Source of the DNA: Glandiceps talaboti
Lineage: Eukaryota > Hemichordata > Enteropneusta > Spengelidae
Assembly (NCBI RefSeq): GCF_964340395.1
Contig: NC_135550.1
Location: 27,450,176 to 27,514,175 of the forward strand
Length of the DNA: 64,000 nucleotides
Reading direction: 5' to 3'
Shown here in pieces: positions 40,880 to 56,400 of this stretch. The translations under genes were made by a program, and so were the position numbers. The notes beneath the pieces are model-generated. The model made no database searches. It was given only the letters and a program-made list of their open reading frames with translations, and had not been told where the DNA came from. Each line of letters starts with the position of its first letter. The stretch's first letter is position 1.

Positions 40880-43800
40880 CGTTTGAGATATCAAATAAAT
40901 GAACTAATGAACTTCGTGTTTGAGGACACCAATGATTCCCTGCTGTTATACTGGAATGCTATTCATGCCTGAAACAGTTATGGGAAGCAAATGTTTGTAA
41001 ACAATGTATTAATACATCAACAAGATTTTATACAATACCACTGTGAGATACCAGTAAACATCATCCAGATAAGTAAATCTTTCCAACCAGTTGCAAGCGA
41101 CTGTGTGGATTTCTCAGCATGTCAGAGAAATCGATTATTCTGCATAAAAACTGACAAACATGTATAGCAAACAGTTACCTCCATTCAAAATATCAGAGCA
41201 CGATGTGAAACCTTACAGAGTATAGCGAATTAAACGTACATAAGTAAACTATCTACACAATCCAAGATAAACTGCGCTGGAGCACGTTCAAGGTATAATG
41301 TACAAGTTATACCACGCTAGGCTAGGTCAAGGGTGACACTTTGAGTCACCATCGTTCGACCCCATGACTGTATGACGCAGTGAGTGACGTTTTGTGAAAA
41401 ATTATTTATTTGTCTCGGGTATGGTTGAAGCCAGTGTGAACGTAGACGAAACTGAAGAGATCCAACTGTGGGCAGTACTTTTATTTATATTAATTTAACC
41501 CAACCATAACTCATGTGCATCCGACATAACAAAATAGATCGCACAGAAAAAAATGTTTCCAGAGGAACACATGCAAGAAATATCAGTTGTGTCAAACACG
41601 CTTGTGTTAAATTTCTCAAGAACATTGTTAGCTTTTTACCGCTATACACCTAACAGTTCTCGAATTAATCTTTTCAATCAATTTTATCTAAACTTAACGA
41701 ATATTTAAAACGACGTCCCTGAAGTTTGTTTTCTTTTTTCCTGCCAAACAGTTGACTGAGAAAGCTGTCATGCAGCGCCATGAATCACACAGTATTTTCT
41801 TCGAAGTCACGTAACGATTGTCGATACCACTTGATACGGACTTTAAATCGGAAATACCAATATAAACTGTTTTCGAGCGGAAATCCCCAATTTGTACTTG
41901 TCTCTATATGATCTAAACGCTAATAAAGTATTACATCAATCTTCCTAGACATCTGTTCTTTAGTCAGTTCAGATCAGCTTTTCATTACAATGTCGGTCAA
42001 ACGCGAATTTTATGTTAAAATTTATCACGAAAGTACTGTAACTCAAGACGCCACATTTGTTGTCCGCAGTGTCTGAACGACCTTGCCGTTATCATGAAAA
42101 TCACGAACTTGTGAAATCGATAAACTCAAACAACGACAGTAGCATGCGTAAACCGTCTGGGCTATGTACTATTTTTACGACAATGAATAGTTGGACCGGT
42201 ACAGTGGCTTGGGGTATTGAATAGTTTTTCGAAGTCTGTGTTCAAATTCAATCGACAATAATAACCTGGAATGTAGTAATCTTGCCTTGAGGTCATTTAA
42301 AATAGTATATTGACCAGACACTGTCCACAGGTGTACAAATGAAACAAAGGTTTAATAGGTAGAAGGTATTTCAAGAAACAAATAATGTAAGATAATCTGG
42401 TATCCTACGAATTAGCCATAGTGGACTCGAATCTTCCTACGTTTAGTAAAATCTAACACTGGTCAATATCATGATAGGTATTTAGCCTCTGAGGTCTAGC
42501 TGACGTTATTTTAGAAATAATTATACATAAAGCAAACTTGTCACAGACTGTCGTCCTTGTAATGTCTCTTACGTAAGTAAGATTATGATTTTTTGAAATC
42601 AACCAGTCTTTGTATAACGTGTGATGTACACAACAGCTGTGTTCATGTTTATCTGATAATCACTGCCACTACATGTCATGTAACTTACCTTCTTAAGTCG
42701 TTGATTCGATTTGTTCTACGACGGGGAAACGTCTGTGGTTTTACGAAGGACTAAAATAGGATACTCTGCCGGATACTAATCAGACCAGGCGTTTAGAGGC
42801 GAAGTCAACATTCCATCGCTCCCACCAGTATCATAAATGTTCTTACAGGAAACATCTAATGCAAAAACGATGCCAACTTTTCCCCCTGTACGCAAGGCAA
42901 TGGTTATACGCTGTGCGAGCGTTAGTCAAATGTGGTATTGACGCCACGAGCAACAATCAGCAGACCCCTCATGATAAGGAAAATGTCCACTTGAAAACCC
43001 AAGTGATGATTATGCATGGCGGACTTTCAAACTGCAATACCAAATAACGCTGGGAGATATTTGATAACATTAGGGGGTTAAACCGTGTTATGGGAATAGA
43101 AAAGAATTCATTCAATTGTAAGTTAAGAGGTTTGATTAACGAAGTCTGTCACAGAACGTTTTGTCCGATGACATTTAGCAAGACACGTTTTGATTTTTCG
43201 CCAAGAAGACTATAATATACTTTCTGTTAAAAGTTTTGGCAACGTACCTAATGTTTTTACTGGAAATGTGGTACAAAATAAACAAGTCGCGTTAGTGACG
43301 TATCGATGGTTTTGTAAAATTACAAACAAATATTTGTAAGTTTAGTATAACGTAGGCGAACTAAAAAACCATGTAGGATATTTCTTCAAGCAGTTAGGGA
43401 TATCAAGAAAATGACACTTGGGCAGAAATAAATTCGCTTCAAATTTCAGAATTCCCTGATGGGCATACCAGAGGTCGCAAAACTATCTAACCTTTACAAG
43501 AAGGGCCAGATGAATAAGATAAAACCAAAAAGGGCTGTTTTTTCGGACTATGACAAAGTACTTTCTGGAAAGAAAATATCCAAATAAGATCTGCGCTAAT
43601 GGAAGACAGTCTTAAAAATCCGACACCACGGACAAAACACCACCAAATACCATAAATACCATTAATTTATAGAAAAGTGTAGCTGATACGCGGATTATAA
43701 CAATGACACAAATAAAAGTCCCTTAGAGTATTCAACTATTAGCATCTGTCTGGAGAAAAATACTGAAGGGTTGTGAGAAGAAAAAAGGGTCAATGTCCTA

Positions 43801-46800
43801 ACGTCACGAATGGTAAGCTTAGTGAACTATGTATCAAATTTTACCAAGTTTTTGAAAAACCATTTTTTCTTATCTATTGTCATTGTCCTGTATCATATTT
43901 ACCTTTAGATATGGTGCAATCACAGATGATGTTTACCAAATGAATTTTCTCAAAAAAATGTTGTTGTTTTTTAAATCTCGTTTTCTCTTTTGTCGTGTAT
44001 TTACTAATTACAAATTGATCGCTATTACTAAGCTTTTATTTGCATCATACTTTCCTCTTTTTTCCCTCTTAGATAACACCCTTTAAAAATAATGCAAGTG
44101 TTCAAAAAGTATAATTTACTTGGATTTGCAGGTTCCAAAAATATACACGCCCTTCAAAAAAAGACATCGGTTAGATTGTACAAGATCATGATGTTGATCT
44201 GATAACCTTTACATACTTAGTCGCTATTCAATGGATTTGTACGAATTTCACTCTGTCACTAAAAACTTTAGTCGGTTGTCGAACTTTGAATGTTTTCTTT
44301 CTCAGCTTAAGCTACTAAATTCTTGTGTAACTTAATACATGAAAACATGGTTGACTTTTGTGGCACAGTAATCACCTGTTCCTACGATAAAAGAAGTAGA
44401 CCGTCGGTAAAAGCATCACGTGACCATCTTGAAGTAAAAGATAATTTGATTGACAGTTCTTTAACTTGTCATCCCCGCACGCAAAAAATTACCGATCCCT
44501 CAAATCAAAATATTCTCTAAATGTTCTTGACACAAAACCTATTTTCGTATAAGGTTTCCTAATCATAACTTTGTTGGATCTTTTGAAATGACTTTTAATA
44601 TTATAATGTTTGGTGGTCACTTTGGAGTAAGCCGTTCTTGAACAAAGTACCATCAAAGTTTAAGATTTTTTTCTTTCCGCGGAGAACTGTATAACGTACC
44701 TTTAGTAACATTAATTTGTATGTGACGTACGTAAATGTTGAAATATTAAAACATACTTCTAAGGGGAGAACCGTTTGTTTTCGGGGGGGGTGTGGTAGGA
44801 AAAGAGAGACAAGACATTTGTCCCTTACTGTGTGAGGAAAAAAAGGTTGTGTCAGGGAAGATATTGTAATTATTGCCATGCAATAGTAAAAGTTGAAACC
44901 ACTTCGAATTAAAAGCGACATCAACAAGCTTTGTAGGACAATTGCGATCTATCATCACCGTTAAGTTGTTTGTACCAAATTATATGAAAATTAAAGCATA
45001 AATTCCACCGTATTCACAGACAGACAGATCATAACTCATATTGGGTAAAGAAGGTAAAACTTATTCTGTGTCCAACTCCTCTAGCCCCCCTCCTTCATCA
45101 TATGGTTTACCCCTAAGATATACCAGCAGTGTACTAACGCTACTGGTTATTAGTTTATTCGTCATGTATTCATACTTTAGTGTTGGTGTTACAAACTATC
45201 TTATTACGACTCTTCGTGTTGTTTTACTGGAACTACAGTGAGCAATACATTTATGCTGCGGTTGATATACATCTATGTCTGATTTACATATCGGGATATC
45301 CTTGAAATTGTATACGGTTTTCAGTTTGGTATTATTTCAGTCCTTGAAAAAAGATTTTAAAGATGGTTTGTTTACTGTTATATTTAAAGAGTTCAAAATT
45401 CCGTCGTCCCAGTAAGTCACCGTCGTCCCAATACCATGGCTACGTTCGCTGTCATGCTATTTTAGACCGTCCCGCGATCCCCAAATTTTACGATATATGG
45501 ATGGGACAAAGGTCAATAAAGTACTACCATGTGTCTTGCCTTTTGTTTCAGACGGTTGACACCTAGAAACTAAGATATTAAATTTAGTTTAATGGCAACA
45601 AGGAAGGAAATGCGACTTTTTCTTATGACTGTCACTATGATTAATGTCATACAGTCCCTTGACGAATAACGGATACTGTCTCTGCAATTAGACACCCATA
45701 CATACAGAATGGTGAATCACACAATATTAATAACGTATCTTACTATGTATGGCCAACTAGCTTTTCCGCTAACAGATATCAATTTGCAATCTATAATTAG
45801 TTGTTGTAAATGGACGCCTTCGGGAAACTCGAAGACCACTTGATACGAGGAATTTTGTTCTCCGTCATGTTAGAAATAGCCATGCTACGGGACCTCTGTT
45901 AAAACAACGATAAATCGCACGCTATGAGATTTCTGAAATACCGACTAATGTATGTACTATTGTAAAACAACCGCACCGTGTTCACATCACTATAGCAATA
46001 TATGTTTGGTTGTTTATTCACCGAAGTATATTTATCTACCGTTTGTTTGATTTAAAACCCACTGTATACTGTACCCGTATTACCAGTTTTGGTGTTTGTC
46101 AGTATTTCGATCTCATAGAGTGTATTAACGAACAAGTATGTGACATTTGTCATGTTTGTACTTTCATTATACATATTGAACGCATTAAAGTGTTTATGTA
46201 CCCAAATAGAAGGATTATGTAGTGTGACCTAACGTGACATAGATGGCGTGTCTTCAGACGACTTGTATGTACCCGCCCAAACTCTGTTACCGAGCTACGG
46301 GTCATGTACAAAGAACTTTCTACATGCCGCCAACACGCATTTGTATTATTTATTTTACCGTTATTGTTTTCTACCTTGTGGTCTGCTAAGTGATAATTTG
46401 TCTTTGATAAACAAAACCACACGTTCAGTTATAAACTAACTGAAATATTTACATGGGACTTCATTGATCCGAAATTCTTAAAATTCTTGGTGAAAATGTT
46501 CCTGGTCAATTGTATTAAACAAGAGAAATGTTTCCTCAATTGGGAGTATTAATATTCTCTCACGACGCCCTCTTGCGATAGGAAAACTTTCCTATATGGT
46601 CTGCCTCTATCAAGAACCTTTGAGAACACGTCAAATTTCTTGTTAGACTATTAAATGAATTCGTATTTTGTAAAATTTGCTACATATAAACTTGGCAATT
46701 GAGTCCAAACTGGTGACTTTGTAAACCCTGACTGTCGATGTTGAATTGGCGAAAACACATACATCTTGTGAAGTATGGGAATGAAATTCCACAAATCCTC

Positions 46801-47187
46801 CGAGAATTCTGAAAACCATTGATACCAGTGAACGGTAAACCTATTTATGAATTAACCTTTACAAATAAAACAACATTAAGTATGCCTATCCTGTTGAAAC
46901 AGCCAGATGGCTTTCCAATCCATTCCTTTGATAAATACGCCTAATGGTTACTAAAGAGTTGACATATGGAAAACATTGCAATACAAGTAAGTGTTCATAG
47001 GGATAAGTATGTCTTTTCAATAACAAAGTATGTTATTAATTTAATGTTAAATGTACTGTAAGTTAGAAAAATCATCACAACTCATGCGTTTATGTTTAAA
47101 TACCCAAATCAAAACTTTACTGGCTGACTATAGTTTTATCACATCCCTCCATCCAACAATCCATCTATCCATCCGCTCGTCCGTATG

Positions 47188-47188
<1 letters not shown>

Positions 47189-47247
<59 letters not shown>

Positions 47248-47255
47248 ATCGATCG
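47189..47255. repeat. (AATC)n-(GATC)n microsatellite
   Basis: AATC units pass into three GATC units at the right end, followed by degenerate CAAC units. Confidence 0.9.
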
Positions 47256-47368
47256 ACCGGCCTACCGACCAACCAACCAACCAGCCACCCAATACTAGCA
47301 TTCTATAGAAATGCTACATCCATACTGTCTGTCTTAGAAAGACTGTGGGCTTATCATTGTACCTTTAA

Positions 47369-47560
47369 TATGTTTCATAGGATCTATGGGGAGGTTAACA
47401 AGGCCTCTCCTAGTACCTTTTGTCTGTTTCAGAGGGACTATGGGGGGAGGGGAGAGGTTAAACGAGGCCTTTTTGTATTTTTTAGACCGATTATGGGAAC
47501 GTTAAACGAAGCCTATCAGAGTAATTTTAGTCTGTTTCAGAGGGACTGTGAGAGGTTAAA
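47369..47560. repeat. Degenerate tandem repeat, about four units of 50-65 bp
   Basis: Units share CTGTTTCAGAGGGACTATGGG, then AGGTTAAACGAGGCC and a T-rich end, with growing divergence. The open frame at 47370-47591 repeats FCLFQRDYG-like text only because of this structure. Confidence 0.7.
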
Positions 47561-50491
47561 TTGTGTAGGACATTTATACTATGGACTTTAATAGTACCTC
47601 GTCATTACTACATGCACTGCTATCACCAATCATCTATTATTTGACATATAGTTGAGCTATCTTTATGAACTGAATTCAGCATACACGTACATTGTACATT
47701 ACATTACATCACTATGGTAACCGTGACATCTTTCTAGTTAGATATGGACCAACTTTTTCCGATGAATGTCGTCAGCAGTGCTTTCGTATTTTCCTCCAAG
47801 CTATTAGCTTATGATTTATTCAATTTGAGTTTGAAAAGATAGTATAAGCTGATGCGTTTGATGGCCATTTTACTATAATATGTTGTACACTTCGAAAGCT
47901 TACTTATACTTCAACGACACCAGGAGAAATGCCAATAGTATAAATGATTTGTAACTGTCTTCATGTTACCACTTTCCCGATTTTTTAACGAAAAAATCCC
48001 TAAACATGGGTCGACTTTTCATCAGAAATTCCCTAATCATGGGTCGATAACATAGAAAATGTCCACATGCTTTAGAAACAGAATGAGTTCATAAACAGAA
48101 CAGAAACAGCAACAGAATAAAGGTAAATGACTGGGAGATTTTCCCTGAGATTTTTCTCCTTCAATCCTTAGCAACAGTAATCCTTAGTAGTATTGGTCTG
48201 TGTGTGACTGGAAATTCCTAACATTTGGTCTTTTGTAGGATTGTACATGGGTAGATGTTTTCAACTTGGGTCGCACACCCCCATATGGAAATATTGAGCT
48301 GTGAGGGTAGTTAGATTGAAGGGGTTCTTTGAATTGTTAAGGGAGGAGGGAGGGGAGTTACCTGAAAATGTTGGACTATTAAAATGACGACATTTTTCAA
48401 ATTTGATTACAAAGTCTGTGTTGGTGGCATTATATTTCTGGGTCACAGGCTCAGGTCGTTTGCATCTTACTGGAGGGGTTGAAAACACTCAAACCATGTT
48501 ACAGAAAAAAACAAAACATCACAATTATTTAATAATAGATCATTTTATTTCTATGAAAAAAAATGGTGTTTTACAAGTAAGCATCTGAAAACATGAAGTA
48601 GCAGTGCTTAGAATGATATGGTAATTGATATAGTAAGTATGAACGGAGCTGCATAGTTGTATAGGTATCATATAATGGATAAAAGGTATTCATGATATTA
48701 CACTACACCATAAACCCAGTTTGACCTTTGATCTCTGAATGACCTTTCCATTATTCTGTACTTATCAATATAAATATTCATGTAAGGCATGCAGACAGGT
48801 GTTATATCAGTAAACATCTGTCTCATAAATATGGCACTCTATGGAGTGAATGCAAAAAATAGTCCCGAATTTATCTTTTTTTTTTTAAAAATTCAGTAAT
48901 TCTTTCTATTCATACAAAAATAACCCCCATTTTGGATTTCATCTTTTCTTCATAAGGACACTTTAAACTGTACATCCAGAGGGGTAATATAAAATGTTAC
49001 ATGAACTGTACATAAATGGGTAAAATATCCACAGGTGATATACATCAAAATATTTACTTTATACGGATGGAATTCAAAATCATTTATATTATATGTTGCG
49101 TGTTCAATTTATCATAGAAAGCATGCAGAAACAAACACGTACATTTACACATTTCGTTGCGAAACATTAACCACACACAATAATTTCACAGCATATTATT
49201 TGGCATTTTTTGTCTTTAAAGTCTACATACATAACAAGATGGACAGCCTTCTTTTCAATTACGTGTAAGTAAGAAATATGCCAAGCTATTTCCATAGTCA
49301 TGGTAGCTTCAATTGCCTTTTTTTGTCGGAGAAAAGGGCATAAAAAGGGTACATTTCACCACTCTGAAAAAACACTGAAAATAATATAAATTACAAAATA
49401 AATAATAAGCTGTACATGCATTTTGATCGTAATCATTATTTTCTGTGCAGTACTAAAGAGTCAATAGTACTGGCGTTTAGTTTTGACAGGTTGCTACACC
49501 CTACTATGTACAATATACATGTTGATCAAATAAAAAATATATATTATTTTTGTTTACTTTCTCTTGATTTGAAAATAGTATTACTCTGATTAACTCTGGA
49601 TGGAAGAAATGTTGAATGAACGAACAAATGGACAGAAATATTTATAAAATGTTTGAAACCCATGCTGTCGTATTAAACTATCAGATTTCAGATCATAAAA
49701 ACAACTCTACGGCCCTTTGACATAACTTTGAAATATATCAGAAAATATTAACGTTTCCATTATGGAAAGTTTTAAAACTTATTATACCAAATATTTATGT
49801 AAATTTGGAGGAAGATATTGTTTCTTAACTTTGTAATAATCATATACCCACGCCAAGTATCAGCTTCAAATGGATAATAATTAAAAAACAAAAATATATC
49901 CAACCAATCACTTGAATATTAACATACGTGTTCTTGGGTGGATTTTGGTTTTAAAAAAATTTTGATTCTGGAAGTTTTTTCTTTTTTTGAAATCAAGCTT
50001 TGTAGTGTACATTAACTATTAAGTGTAAATATACTCCATCTAGTTATTATAAATGGAGTGAGGTAGCTACCATTATAGGGACACCTGGGTATCAAAATAA
50101 CATATTAACAATATACGGTATGTATCCATTAACTCTAACATAAACTTATTAACAAACTTGACTTATATATTCTCTCAATGTACATAGTAACTTGAGGAAT
50201 ACTAAATACAATCTCTATGGTTGAGATGAATGTAGTTGTATGGTAGGATAGGCGGGGGCAAAGTAGTAGCAATGTCATATTTAGTATTTTCATACTGTCT
50301 TTTTTACTTGTTTAGTCCATGTAGTATACTGAGTTTGCTCAGTAAGGCATACAGTGCATACATCAATCTCCGTCTGTATTCATGGAGCTGTGTATGTCTT
50401 CGACCATCATGGCCATTCTGTTTCATGCCTATATTGTCTCAGTTGTGTTCAACTGCCTAAAACATTGAAATTGTAGGAGTTGACAAGATTT

Positions 50492-53400
50492 TCACTGCTT
50501 GCTAATTTCAATGTAATTCCTCATATAAGCAATACACAGAGGTTGTCTTCTTGCAATGAGGTTTAGTAGTCTTGTTGGTAACTCTCCGCGAAGGTCAACC
50601 TAGGGTGAAAACATCAGATATAAGTCAGACTTGTGAGGATTTCAAGTTGTAGAGAATAATGATGATAACCCAAATATAAAACACTGAATTCAAATAAGAT
50701 CAAACTGTGCTCTCTTTCATGTGTCAAACATCATAAAAATATCACTATTTTGTCTCTCACTTTAGCTGACAAGTGATATGTGTAGATGTGCTGAGTGTGT
50801 CAGTATTTCTGTCTGTTTATCTGTCTTTGTGCATCTGTGAGTCCATATGGGACATAATTTTATTGCATCTTAAAGTTAGTCTTGATAGTAAGGTAATACC
50901 CTTTAGTTTCTTGCATTAAAAACAATGATAGAACAAAGAGAAGACCATGTAAAATAGAATAACTTTATAGTCGGAATCAATAAAATCTCGGGACAGTTCA
51001 ATATTATGGCAGCAAAACACACAGTTCAGCTTTTGGAAAGATTTCTAGTTTTTAGCCAAAGACATTTAATGTGATTTGATAGGGCAATGCCAATCATACA
51101 TAATATTATTCTTGAAAAGAAATTGCACTTACTTGTGTTAAGTACGACACTTTACAACATTCTCTGCCATCAATAATGACAGGTTCTATTACAGCACCTG
51201 CACAAACAACCTGCAAAGAAAGACAAATAAATATAAAGTGAAGTCAGCACATTCAACATAAACCAAGATCTACCTCAATGAGATTGTTGTGAGAAATTTT
51301 TGTTCTTGAGGCACACACTGTGACTTATGTCTTTTACTTTTCAAATGTGTACCGATAGCACGTAATTATGTCAATTTTATTTGAAAGTTGTGGGAGTGAG
51401 AAGGTTGCACACTTTCACTACGTCTTGTAATTCCATCCACACTAAAGGTCATATATATGTCTTGACATTGACTCAGAGCATTCTAACTGATGATAACCAA
51501 AGGTATTTGATAGAGAAACACAGGGATATAACCTTGGAAGGCGATATCTGCAATAAAATAAGTGATGGTGTTCTTACCTCAGCTCTGATAGCGCCCTCTG
51601 TGGTGGGAGAATCAGGATGTTGTACTGAGGTAGCAACGACAAGATGCTTTTTACCCTGTGAAGTGAAAGAGAACTCAACATTAGATGTAGTTTATTGAAA
51701 CATGTTACTTTTTCTACGAAATATAGAATTTTATAATGCTGTTATCTTGATATTTACTGCCAACAATTTTCAAAGTAAATACATCTATAAAGAAAGCTAA
51801 TCACATGTCAAAGTACTGATGCAGACTTTAATTTTACATACAATATAAAAGTTATGAGTGAATATCTTTCAAGTTATCCAAACAAGCGCAAAGATCTCAT
51901 GAAAAGACTACAGCAAGTTTCATACCTTGATTGAGTCCTCCTGGACGATACACATATCTCTACTTTGTTTCAGGAAGCAGTGGGCAGTCTCATGAAGCAT
52001 GTAGAGTACCTGAACGTTGTCAGATAACTTCTCAATGACTTTCATTTTCTAGATTCAGAAGAAAGCATATAGATTACATTAAATCAACTGAATCCTGGAA
52101 AGTACGCATTTTTTAGAAGAAAAAAAAAGTGTCAAGAATATATCTTATTAATAGATATCTTTTCTATGCAATATTCAGCATTAATTTATGTCATTTAAGA
52201 CAGCCTTCCTACCTTCAGCATTCTGTCAAACAGATATCTCGATGATGGGTTTCTAATGACATCATAAACAGCCCTGGCTGGAGCCCTGATGATACCAATA
52301 CCAAGGAAACTGAAAAAAAAGGTTGAAAATTGTCAAAATAAATTTAACACTTTGTTTTGAAATTTTCTTAAAAATTTAATACAAACATCAGTTTGATATA
52401 TTTTTATCTCCAAAGTGTGTACAAGTACAGAAACCACACTGTGAAATGTTGTTTACAAGGAAACTTTAGGTGTTGTTTGTTGATGACAAATGGCTATTAA
52501 ACCTACCTATGTACTGGATGGTCAGAATGCTCTTTGCGTAGAATTAGTACTTCTCGTTCTTCACCTTGAAAACTACAGATAAAGACCATATATATACAAT
52601 TAATACTATCAACTGGACTGTATACTGCAACCTTGCATATTTTGTTGAACTACTTTGCATCAATCTCGACAATGCCATTCTTCTTAGTGTGCAATGATCT
52701 TGAATATGCAATCTTGTCAAATGTAAACATCGTATAAACTTTGATAGATAAAAGTAACATACAATATTGTTCAAATTTTGTTGTATTCTTGCTATCGTTA
52801 CGCTGTTTAAAAAATTTACATTTTATATAAAATTACTTCTGTAATCACAAACTTTTGAGTCTGCAAGTATTAATTTTTTTCAACATAAAGGGTCGAGTAT
52901 TTAATAAAAGGTTTTCTTTCTGACTGCGTGTCAAAATGGAAAGTCCAAATTAAAAATAAGAAAACATATTCAGTTTGTAAGATATAGAAGGAAAGAATCA
53001 AGACGTTTTTGTTTTTTACAATTGGTGACAAATGCACATATTTTCACTTTGCTTGTTACACATACAAGACACTTACCTCCAACCACCAGCTTCAGAAGGC
53101 TGGGTTGGTTGTCTTGGGTCAAATCTACAAGCCAACAAGGTCTGGAACAAAAAAAGAATAATAGATATGAGCATTGTACAAAATATCACTAAAATAAATG
53201 ACAAAACTCATTACAACGCTATGTACTTATAAAATGAGAAATGTTGACTTCTTAGCCAACAATATTTTCTTTATGATTGGTTTATTGTTGAGGTATTTAT
53301 GGAAATATTAATCCCTTTGAAGGTTTGGATGGAGTGAGTTAGACTAAGGACATTACTCACCTCATTTAGAAGTGTTTGGACTGCTTGTCTGGCAATTTGC

Positions 53401-56400
53401 ACATAGTCTCTGGAAACCAATGCTGCAAAAATATGAATTATTGAAATTAAACCATATGTATAAAAACCAAATTATTAATGTAAGCAGAGAGACATGCAGA
53501 ACTCTGCATAGATCTCACTTTTGTTACAATAACATAAAATATGAAAAATGTATACTGATATAAATATGTTTTTTTATATGCTTGCATGTTTTATGTTGTA
53601 CTTGATGTGTCCAATGTTTCGTTTTTCTGTCATTTTGACTATCTGACCTGTTTTTCTCCAGATCACATGAAAAGTTAAATGGACACTTTACTTCCATAAA
53701 TATCTATTTGTACAAATGCCCAAAATTAACTTTCTGAGAGAAATCATTTTACACCTACATATTGGTTGTAGTATTTGTTGTCTTCTTAAGTTTCTATCAG
53801 TCGATGACTTTTCACTTTCTGTAGATGAATTACTCATTGATGTCACAGTTCTTGTGTGACGCTGTGTAACTCTGGTTGAGGTGTCTCTTTCTGGTGTTTC
53901 ACACCTGTAACTTGACATGGTAGTTGTTTCTCTCCTGGACTCCACTCTGCTGAAATAATTGGTTAAAAAATCACTATTTAAAATACAGTTATTAAAATGC
54001 ATAGTCAGAATAATTGGTAGTTTTGATAACTTGATACTACAGGAAAGACATACAATTCTCGGTACCTGAAATAGAATATTACTGTCTAGGCGCATCATAA
54101 AAATAATGAACATTCAATTTCTTGGTCGACACCATAACTTCTGCTCCATGCACTTCACATGCATTACTATAGGCATACATGAATAAGTCAACCTTCTTGT
54201 TCTGTTTTGACCTTCTAGCATGAGGTAAAGTGCTATTGCAGGTATCAAAAATTACTTTGGTATCCACATTATAGCAAACACAATTTTTGTTCTCAAAATG
54301 ATACTACTCTCATAACCATGGATTGGTAAAAGTCTGTGATCAAATATTTTCTCAGTGACAACCTGGTTAGAAAGCCACATCGTTCACTATTACTCACCTT
54401 TCTACACTCATAGAAGACTGACTCCTAGCATTGTCCCTTGTATATTTTTCTGGACTCCTGCTTCTACTGTATATGCCAGAAGTAAATGTTGATGAGGCTA
54501 CCGGAGATGAAATCCTGAGTGATTGCTGAGGGCTTCTACCTCTGTATCCATAACTATCTGTATTGTCTGATGTTCCTGATGCACTTGAGTAGTTGGTAGA
54601 TGAAAATCTGTCATGGGGTACATCATCACTATCTTCTAATGAGTACCTCCTTTCTGTTTGACTATCAGTACTGAGAGAGGAATACCTATCTAATGAAGAC
54701 ACAGTGCTTGTGCCAACAATATGGCTCCCTGTCCGAGATGTTGTCTGTCTTTCAGATGAGCTGGGTCTTAAAGATGATCTAGGTAAGGAACTTGGTCTGC
54801 CAGACCAGCTAGATCCAGATAAGGCTGCACTAGATTCTTCTTGAATGGCTGAAGTTCTGGACCCGATAGAAAACCGCTGTCTTAATGGACTTTCACTCCT
54901 GTCTCTGCTTCGATGATGTGCAGATGATGCTGAGTCTCTAGAACGTATGTATACTGGGCGTGATGTTCTTCTGCCTCTCTCTACCTTATTGACAGTTTTA
55001 TAGAGCTCTTCAAAACTTTGTGTTGTTGAATCTTCATATGCACTTTCAGACTGAGAACTGTAACGATCTCTCAGATGCTCAATTTCTTTTTCAACAGCAT
55101 CCTGTAATATATAACATGTTTCACATAGTAATTTGAAGGAAACCATACAAAAATCAATTTGGTAGTGACATATTAAAGATAGCGATCAGTTTTTAATTTC
55201 ATTGAAATTATAACTTACAGATCCTTGTTAATACTTCTCATCTTGTCATGAACCACTGCTTGTGATATCAATAGCCTTTATCAAAAGGATTTATTTTGGC
55301 TGTTGAATTGTGACCATGCAAGCAAGATATGTTATAGCTGGTAATGCCATGGTGTGTATATCATTTTTTTCTTCATGTTTTTTCTTTGACTTTTTAGATG
55401 TACAGTGACACATTAACGAGGTAGGTTATGTGACTAATGTAAAGATATTACATGGTTTCTATACTTCTGTACTCACCAAGATTGGTTGTATCCCCTGTTG
55501 ACTAGACAAAGAACTGGCAGTGGGTCTTTCTGGGGACTGATTCCGTGGACTGTAAAGTTCATAAGCTCTTCCATGATCTCCCATCCAGCTGACCGGTCTT
55601 TCTGGTGATACATTTCTTGGCCCACTTGCAGCTGATGTTCTTGATGAGAAACTGACACCAGGTCTGGTAGGATAAGTACTGGTCATTCTGTGTTGTGGTG
55701 ACACACTTCTAGCTCTACCGACAGCCCCCAATCTCCAAGGTTTAGCTCCTCCATCTGGTGAGGCTGTTCTAGTCATAGGTCTTGACAATGCATCTGTTGA
55801 CTTCCATCTTTGTGGCGTGTTGCCTATCCTTGATGAAACCTCTGTAGATCTATTATCTTGAAGTCTTTCTGTGGACCCCCAACCTGTTGATCTGATATTC
55901 TCAGATGACAAGTGATGTGATCTGCCATAATTAGCTCTCTTGTAGTCTGGAGTAGTATACATTTCATATCCTGCCGAAGGGTAGTCTAGGTCATTCCTTG
56001 TTCCTGGTAATCGTGCTCTCGTCTCATAGGGTTTCCTCCTCCCAGTTGCTGTTACCCTTTCAGGAATGGTTGAACTGAAAGTTCTACTGGGTGAAACACT
56101 TCTTGGACGGTCAATGAAAGAATATGATGGTCTGTCTGGTGATATGCTTCTTGGTCTGGCAGGAGATTCACTCTGAGATCTTTCAATCAACAGTTGTTGT
56201 CTCTCCCTTCTAATTTCTTCTTTAGCTTTTGCAGCCAACTCCCTTCTTGTTTGTTCCATTCTTCTGAGATGTGTCAACTCTGCTTTGACTTTCTTTCCCT
56301 CACTTTGAGTTTTCTCCTTTAGAACTGCTCTTGCTCTGGCAATTTCCCGCCTGGATTGGTCTCTTGCTCTCCTATACTCATCAAGCAATGAATCAATGTC

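Larger units (their letters stand above)
40880..50491. other. Intergenic region between LTBP and the STARD9-like gene
   Basis: About 9.6 kb with only short open frames on either strand and no family motif that I recognise. It should contain the LTBP promoter on its left side and the 3' untranslated region of the STARD9-like gene on its right. A minus-strand AATAAA lies at 48549-48544. Small tandem repeats occur at 47189-47255, 47369-47560 and near 47990-48050. Confidence 0.6.

Noticed and set aside
41330-41380. tRNA B-box-like GTTCGACCC
   Set aside because: No matching A-box, acceptor stem or cloverleaf can be formed around it.
42859-48588. Short open frames in the intergenic region
   Set aside because: All are near 60-110 codons, without domain motifs, codon bias that I can see, or splice partners.
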